In this document: positions 60,798 through 64,000 of the stretch, piece by piece
Layout of the letters: every line of letters starts with the position of its first letter
Position numbering within the stretch: the stretch's first letter is position 1
DNA from: DATBVX01 sp963695985
Lineage (GTDB): Bacteria > Pseudomonadota > Gammaproteobacteria > Steroidobacterales > Steroidobacteraceae
Direction of reading: 5' to 3'
DNA length: 64,000 nucleotides
Assembly (NCBI GenBank): GCA_963695985.1
Contig: CAVOIC010000001.1
Location: forward strand, 80,103 to 144,102
Made by a program: the position numbers and the translations under genes
The notes under the pieces: generated by a model
Database searches by the model: none
What the model was told of the DNA's origin: nothing
Seen by the model: only the letters and a program-made list of their open reading frames with translations

Positions 60798-63713
60798 ATG
60801 TCTCGCTCCTCGGCTGGCTCTCACCCTTTGCGTGTGCGCTTCGGTGAATTCGAGCTCGACGAGGCGAACGCCCTCCTGCGTCGCGGCGGAAGCGCGATTC
60901 CGCTTGCACCGACACCTTTCGGAGTGCTGTGCGCCCTGGTCCGCCAGCCGGGCTCACTACTGACCAAGCACGCCCTGCTCGATCAGGTCTGGGGCCACAG
61001 CTACGTCAGCGACTCGGTGCTAAAGACCGCAATCAGCGATCTTCGGACCGTGCTCGTCGACGATCCGCGCCAGCCACGATACATCGAAACCGTCGCGCGC
61101 CGCGGCTACCGGTTCATCGCGGCCACGACAGGGCTGTCCGTTGCCGCCCCGCCGACTGCGGGCAACTCGCTCGTTGACGAACACGCAAAGACCGGCGCCT
61201 CGCCGACGACAGCATTCGTCGGCCGCACGAGGGAACTCGCGCGCCTCCGTCACGCATGGGACAGCGCCAGTCGCGGGAAGCGCGCCGTCGTCTGGATCGC
61301 CGGCGAGCCGGGAATCGGCAAGACCGCGCTCATCGAGCACTTTGTTTCGGGCCTCGGTGACATCGCATGCGCGCGTGGGCAGTGCGTAGAGCATTACGGC
61401 ACGGGCGAACCGTATCTCCCGGTACTCGAAGCGCTCGGGCAGTTGTGCCGGGCCGACGCCTCGGTTGCACCTCTTCTGAGTGCCGTCGCTCCGACCTGGC
61501 TGCTACAGCTACCCTGGCTCAGCAACGCGGAACAGCGCGAGAGCTTGCGTCGCGAGCTCGTAGGAGTCAGCCCGGATCGGATGCTCCGCGAGCTGGGCGA
61601 GCTCCTCGATCGCTACACCGAACACCGGCCGCTCTTGTTGGTGACAGAGGACCTGCATTGGGGCGACCGCGCCACCATTCAGCTCATCGACTACATAGCC
61701 CGTCGGCTCTCCAGCGCGCGCCTTATGTGGCTGTCGAGCTTCAGACTTACCGAGGTCATCGTCTCCAATCAGCCGCTCAACGCCGTACGGCACGAGCTGC
61801 GCCTGCACGGCCTGTGCGAGGAGATCGTGCTCGATCCGTTCTCGGAGGCCGAGGTCGCCGCGTACATCGCGGAGTGTTTGCCTTCGATGGCCGGCGACGA
61901 GGGCTTTGTGCGAGCGTTGCACGAGCGCACTGACGGCGTGCCGCTCTTCGTCTCGTCGGTCACGAGTGACGTGATCGCGCGTGCGGAGCAGCACGGCAGG
62001 AACGACGGGGATACGGTGTCGCTGGCGAGCATGCCCGTTCCGGAGGACCTGACGGCAATCATCGACTACTACATGCACAAACTCGACGACGAGCGGCGCT
62101 CGCTGCTCTCCGCTGCCGCTGTCTGTGGTGCCGACTTCCGCAGCGACACGCTGGCGCGCGTGCTCCAGCGCGATGCCAGTCGCGTCACCGAGGCGTGCGA
62201 CCAGCTCGTCCGCGAGCAGCGTTGGATCACCGCCCCAGGTGCGCGGGGAGCCGGTGATCTGCGCGAGAAGCCGTACTCGTTTCGCCACGCGCTCTTTCGG
62301 GAAGTGCTCTACGAGCGCACGGCGGCATCGACGCCAGCGGAGCTCCATCGAAAAGTCGGGGCCGCACTCGAGGAGGAGCGAGCGGCGGGTCTCACCGTCA
62401 CCGCCGCGGAGCTCGCGATGCACTTCGAGCGCGGCCGCGCGCCGATGGCGGCGCTGCGCTACTACGCGGAAGGTGCGGAGACCTCTCTGCTGCACTTGAG
62501 CCCCGCCGAGTGCATGAGCCTGACCGAGCGTGCGTTGACCCTGCTGGACCATACGCCCGCCTGCGCGGAACGCACTTCGCTCGAGATCACGCTCGCAACG
62601 CTGCGCGGTGTGTCCGCGTTCCACGTGCTCGGCGCCGGTGACGAGACGAAAATCGCCTTGCAACGTGCCTGCTCGCTGCTTGCCGACCATCCGGCGCATC
62701 CCATGCGGGGCCTGGTGCTGCATGGGCTCGGATTCCTGCTTACCGTGCGCGGTGAGTTCGCCGACGCACTTGCCACCGCGGATCGAGCCGACGCGCTCGC
62801 ATCCGGGACCGGAGATCCATTTCTTCCGCTCGCCGCGTGCACCGTGCGTGGACACGTCTACATGCACCAGGGCCGGCCGGGCGCCGCCCGCGACGCGCTG
62901 GAGCGCGCGCTCCCGGCCATCGAGGGGGCCGAGACAGCTTTCGAGCGGCGCTTCATCGCCGACCCAAGCGTCACTCTCCTCGCGATGCTCAGCCTGCCGC
63001 TCACGCACCTTGGCCTTGTCACGCAGGCGCGTGAGCGCCTGCAGCAGGCGTACGCGCAAGCGCGCCGGTTGGGGCAGCCGATGGCACTCCTGGTGACCCT
63101 CTGGTACGACGCTCTGTTGCAGGTCCGTCTTGGGGACGTGGACCGCGTGGCCATGATCGCGGATGAAATGCGCGCACTCGTCGACGAGTTCGCACTCGCG
63201 CAGGGCAAAGCGGCGTGCCGCTGGTTCCGTGCGTGGGCCGACGCCCGGAAGGGGAAAGCGCTCGAGGGCTTCAGGCAGATTCGAGACGCGCATGACGAGA
63301 ACACGGCGCTCGGGATGATGGCAGGTGCCAGCGAGAACCTCGGCTATGCCGCGGAAGCGCTCCTCCTGCACGGCGACTGGCACGCAGCTCAGGAGCAACT
63401 CGATCAGGCGCTTGAAATCGTCGAGACATACGGCGAACGCATCTATCTTCCGCAGCTGCTGCTCATCGAGGGCGCGATCGCGCACGCACGCGGCGAACCC
63501 GATGCCGCCATTGCATCGATCCGGCGCGGGATCGGAGAGGCTCGAGAACAAGGAGCGACCTGGCTGGAACTGTTGGCGCTCACCGCACTCTGCGAACGGG
63601 GAGCCGCGACAGACGAGGATCGACGCGCGCTCGCCGCGCTGGTCGACCAGCTCGAGGAAGCAAGCGACACGACCGCGCTCACCCGGGCGCGAGCCCTGCT
63701 CGCGGACGCGTAG
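60798..63713 (+). CDS. Large regulator: OmpR-type winged helix plus ATPase and TPR-like domain
   Basis: A 971-residue protein. Residues about 10-110 form a Trans_reg_C winged helix (VRFGEFELDEANALLRRG, LDQVWGHSYVSDSVLKTAISDLR, RYIETVARRGYRF). The middle holds a predicted ATPase with Walker A GEPGIGKT at 169-176 and a Walker B-like LLLVTEDLHWGD. The C-terminal half is helical, with TPR-like pairs (for example RDALERALPAIEGAE). CadC-like regulators with AAA-type ATPase domains have this plan. It starts about 100 bp after the cut ribF fragment. No target is visible nearby. Confidence 0.85.
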   Translation: MSRSSAGSHPLRVRFGEFELDEANALLRRGGSAIPLAPTPFGVLCALVRQPGSLLTKHALLDQVWGHSYVSDSVLKTAISDLRTVLVDDPRQPRYIETVARRGYRFIAATTGLSVAAPPTAGNSLVDEHAKTGASPTTAFVGRTRELARLRHAWDSASRGKRAVVWIAGEPGIGKTALIEHFVSGLGDIACARGQCVEHYGTGEPYLPVLEALGQLCRADASVAPLLSAVAPTWLLQLPWLSNAEQRESLRRELVGVSPDRMLRELGELLDRYTEHRPLLLVTEDLHWGDRATIQLIDYIARRLSSARLMWLSSFRLTEVIVSNQPLNAVRHELRLHGLCEEIVLDPFSEAEVAAYIAECLPSMAGDEGFVRALHERTDGVPLFVSSVTSDVIARAEQHGRNDGDTVSLASMPVPEDLTAIIDYYMHKLDDERRSLLSAAAVCGADFRSDTLARVLQRDASRVTEACDQLVREQRWITAPGARGAGDLREKPYSFRHALFREVLYERTAASTPAELHRKVGAALEEERAAGLTVTAAELAMHFERGRAPMAALRYYAEGAETSLLHLSPAECMSLTERALTLLDHTPACAERTSLEITLATLRGVSAFHVLGAGDETKIALQRACSLLADHPAHPMRGLVLHGLGFLLTVRGEFADALATADRADALASGTGDPFLPLAACTVRGHVYMHQGRPGAARDALERALPAIEGAETAFERRFIADPSVTLLAMLSLPLTHLGLVTQARERLQQAYAQARRLGQPMALLVTLWYDALLQVRLGDVDRVAMIADEMRALVDEFALAQGKAACRWFRAWADARKGKALEGFRQIRDAHDENTALGMMAGASENLGYAAEALLLHGDWHAAQEQLDQALEIVETYGERIYLPQLLLIEGAIAHARGEPDAAIASIRRGIGEAREQGATWLELLALTALCERGAATDEDRRALAALVDQLEEASDTTALTRARALLADA

Positions 63714-63825
63714 CCGGCCCGATCCCGGCTGAGGTTTTCCGACCGAACGGCGACGTTTCCCTCACCACTCGGCGGTCGGCGGCGACTAGGATCGCTACCG
63801 AACTCCCGATGCGGAAACGCCTGCG

Positions 63826-64000
63826 ATGATCCTCAGCACAGAATCGAAGTATCCCAGCCGCCGCGCGTACGTCGTGAAGTTGCGCAGCGATGCGACGCCG
63901 CGTGCCCTCGTCGGACGCCTGGAAAACCTCGTCACGGGCAGGCAGTGCGAGTTCACGTCCGCCCGCGAGCTGCTCCGCCTCATCGCCGGTGACATCGCGG
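63826..64000 (+). CDS. Conserved hypothetical protein, N-terminal part
   Basis: The frame from an ATG at 63826 is open to the window edge: MILSTESKYPSRRAYVVKL followed by RALVGRLENLVTGRQCEFTSARELL. It is a soluble, basic N-terminus of a small protein family common in Proteobacteria, often annotated as hypothetical. The C-terminus is outside the window. The preceding 112 bp have no clear promoter. The function is unknown. Confidence 0.6.
   Translation, partial: MILSTESKYPSRRAYVVKLRSDATPRALVGRLENLVTGRQCEFTSARELLRLIAGDIA

Noticed and set aside
61509..63551. A 680-codon open frame on the minus strand
   Set aside because: It is fully antisense to the winged-helix/ATPase gene, which has clear domains; the minus frame has none.

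Overview
The window is high-GC bacterial DNA. Its housekeeping landmarks are rplU-rpmA-obgE with divergent ispB, rpsT with a TTG start divergent to murJ followed by the ribF start, ppc, and a tRNA-Pro(CGG). These point to a proteobacterium, most likely a gammaproteobacterium. The many SDRs, a TonB-dependent receptor, DUF35/thiolase proteins and amidohydrolases would fit a Steroidobacter/Nevskia-like lineage, but that placement is inference.

Region 1 (1-28.9 kb) is a catabolic cluster. A leftward operon (enoyl-CoA hydratase, ThDP enzyme, LysR regulator, SDR, partial FAD oxidase) faces a rightward operon: NTF2-like exported protein, thiolase-fold/DUF35 pair, zinc-free MDR oxidoreductase, SDR, nitronate-monooxygenase-like protein and acyl-CoA synthetase. 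A second enoyl-CoA hydratase and a TetR regulator follow on the minus strand. Next, on the plus strand, come ALDH, Ldh2-type dehydrogenase, GMC oxidoreductase, glyoxalase I, TonB receptor, a two-subunit molybdenum hydroxylase and an AAHS-type MFS importer. Then come an aldo/keto reductase, a fused LigB/LigA (gallate-type) dioxygenase, a YceI protein and a VOC ring-cleavage dioxygenase. Together they suggest uptake of an aromatic compound with a side chain, alcohol-to-aldehyde-to-acid oxidation, CoA activation, C-C cleavage and ring opening. The thiolase-like protein lacks thiolase residues and resembles Ltp2-type retro-aldolases.

Region 2 (29-35.8 kb) is a rearranged segment. A 532-bp direct repeat (29015-29546 and 33814-34345) brackets ppc, a methyltransferase and a decapitated flavin monooxygenase. 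Each copy carries the same 68-residue antisense gene and a decayed tail of a gallate-type dioxygenase. A 25-bp piece of tRNA-Pro abuts the first copy; the second copy is followed by an IS481-like element and the intact tRNA-Pro.

Region 3 (35.9-49.4 kb) holds a secreted repeat protein, an ECF sigma/anti-sigma pair divergent from a subtilisin-like protease, a secreted low-complexity protein, a Rieske oxygenase, an AraC regulator, a URO-D-fold methyltransferase-like protein, a three-gene FAD / CCG iron-sulfur / FAD operon broken by repeated +1 frameshifts, and a di-haem cytochrome fragment.

Region 4 (49.4-64 kb) is mostly core genome: ispB, rplU, rpmA, obgE, two conserved hypothetical proteins, three amidohydrolases (one frameshifted), a GNAT enzyme, an Asp/Glu racemase-like protein, rpsT and murJ. 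ribF starts in its expected place with a good promoter but is cut after about 20 codons, and is followed by a large winged-helix/ATPase regulator and a partial conserved gene.
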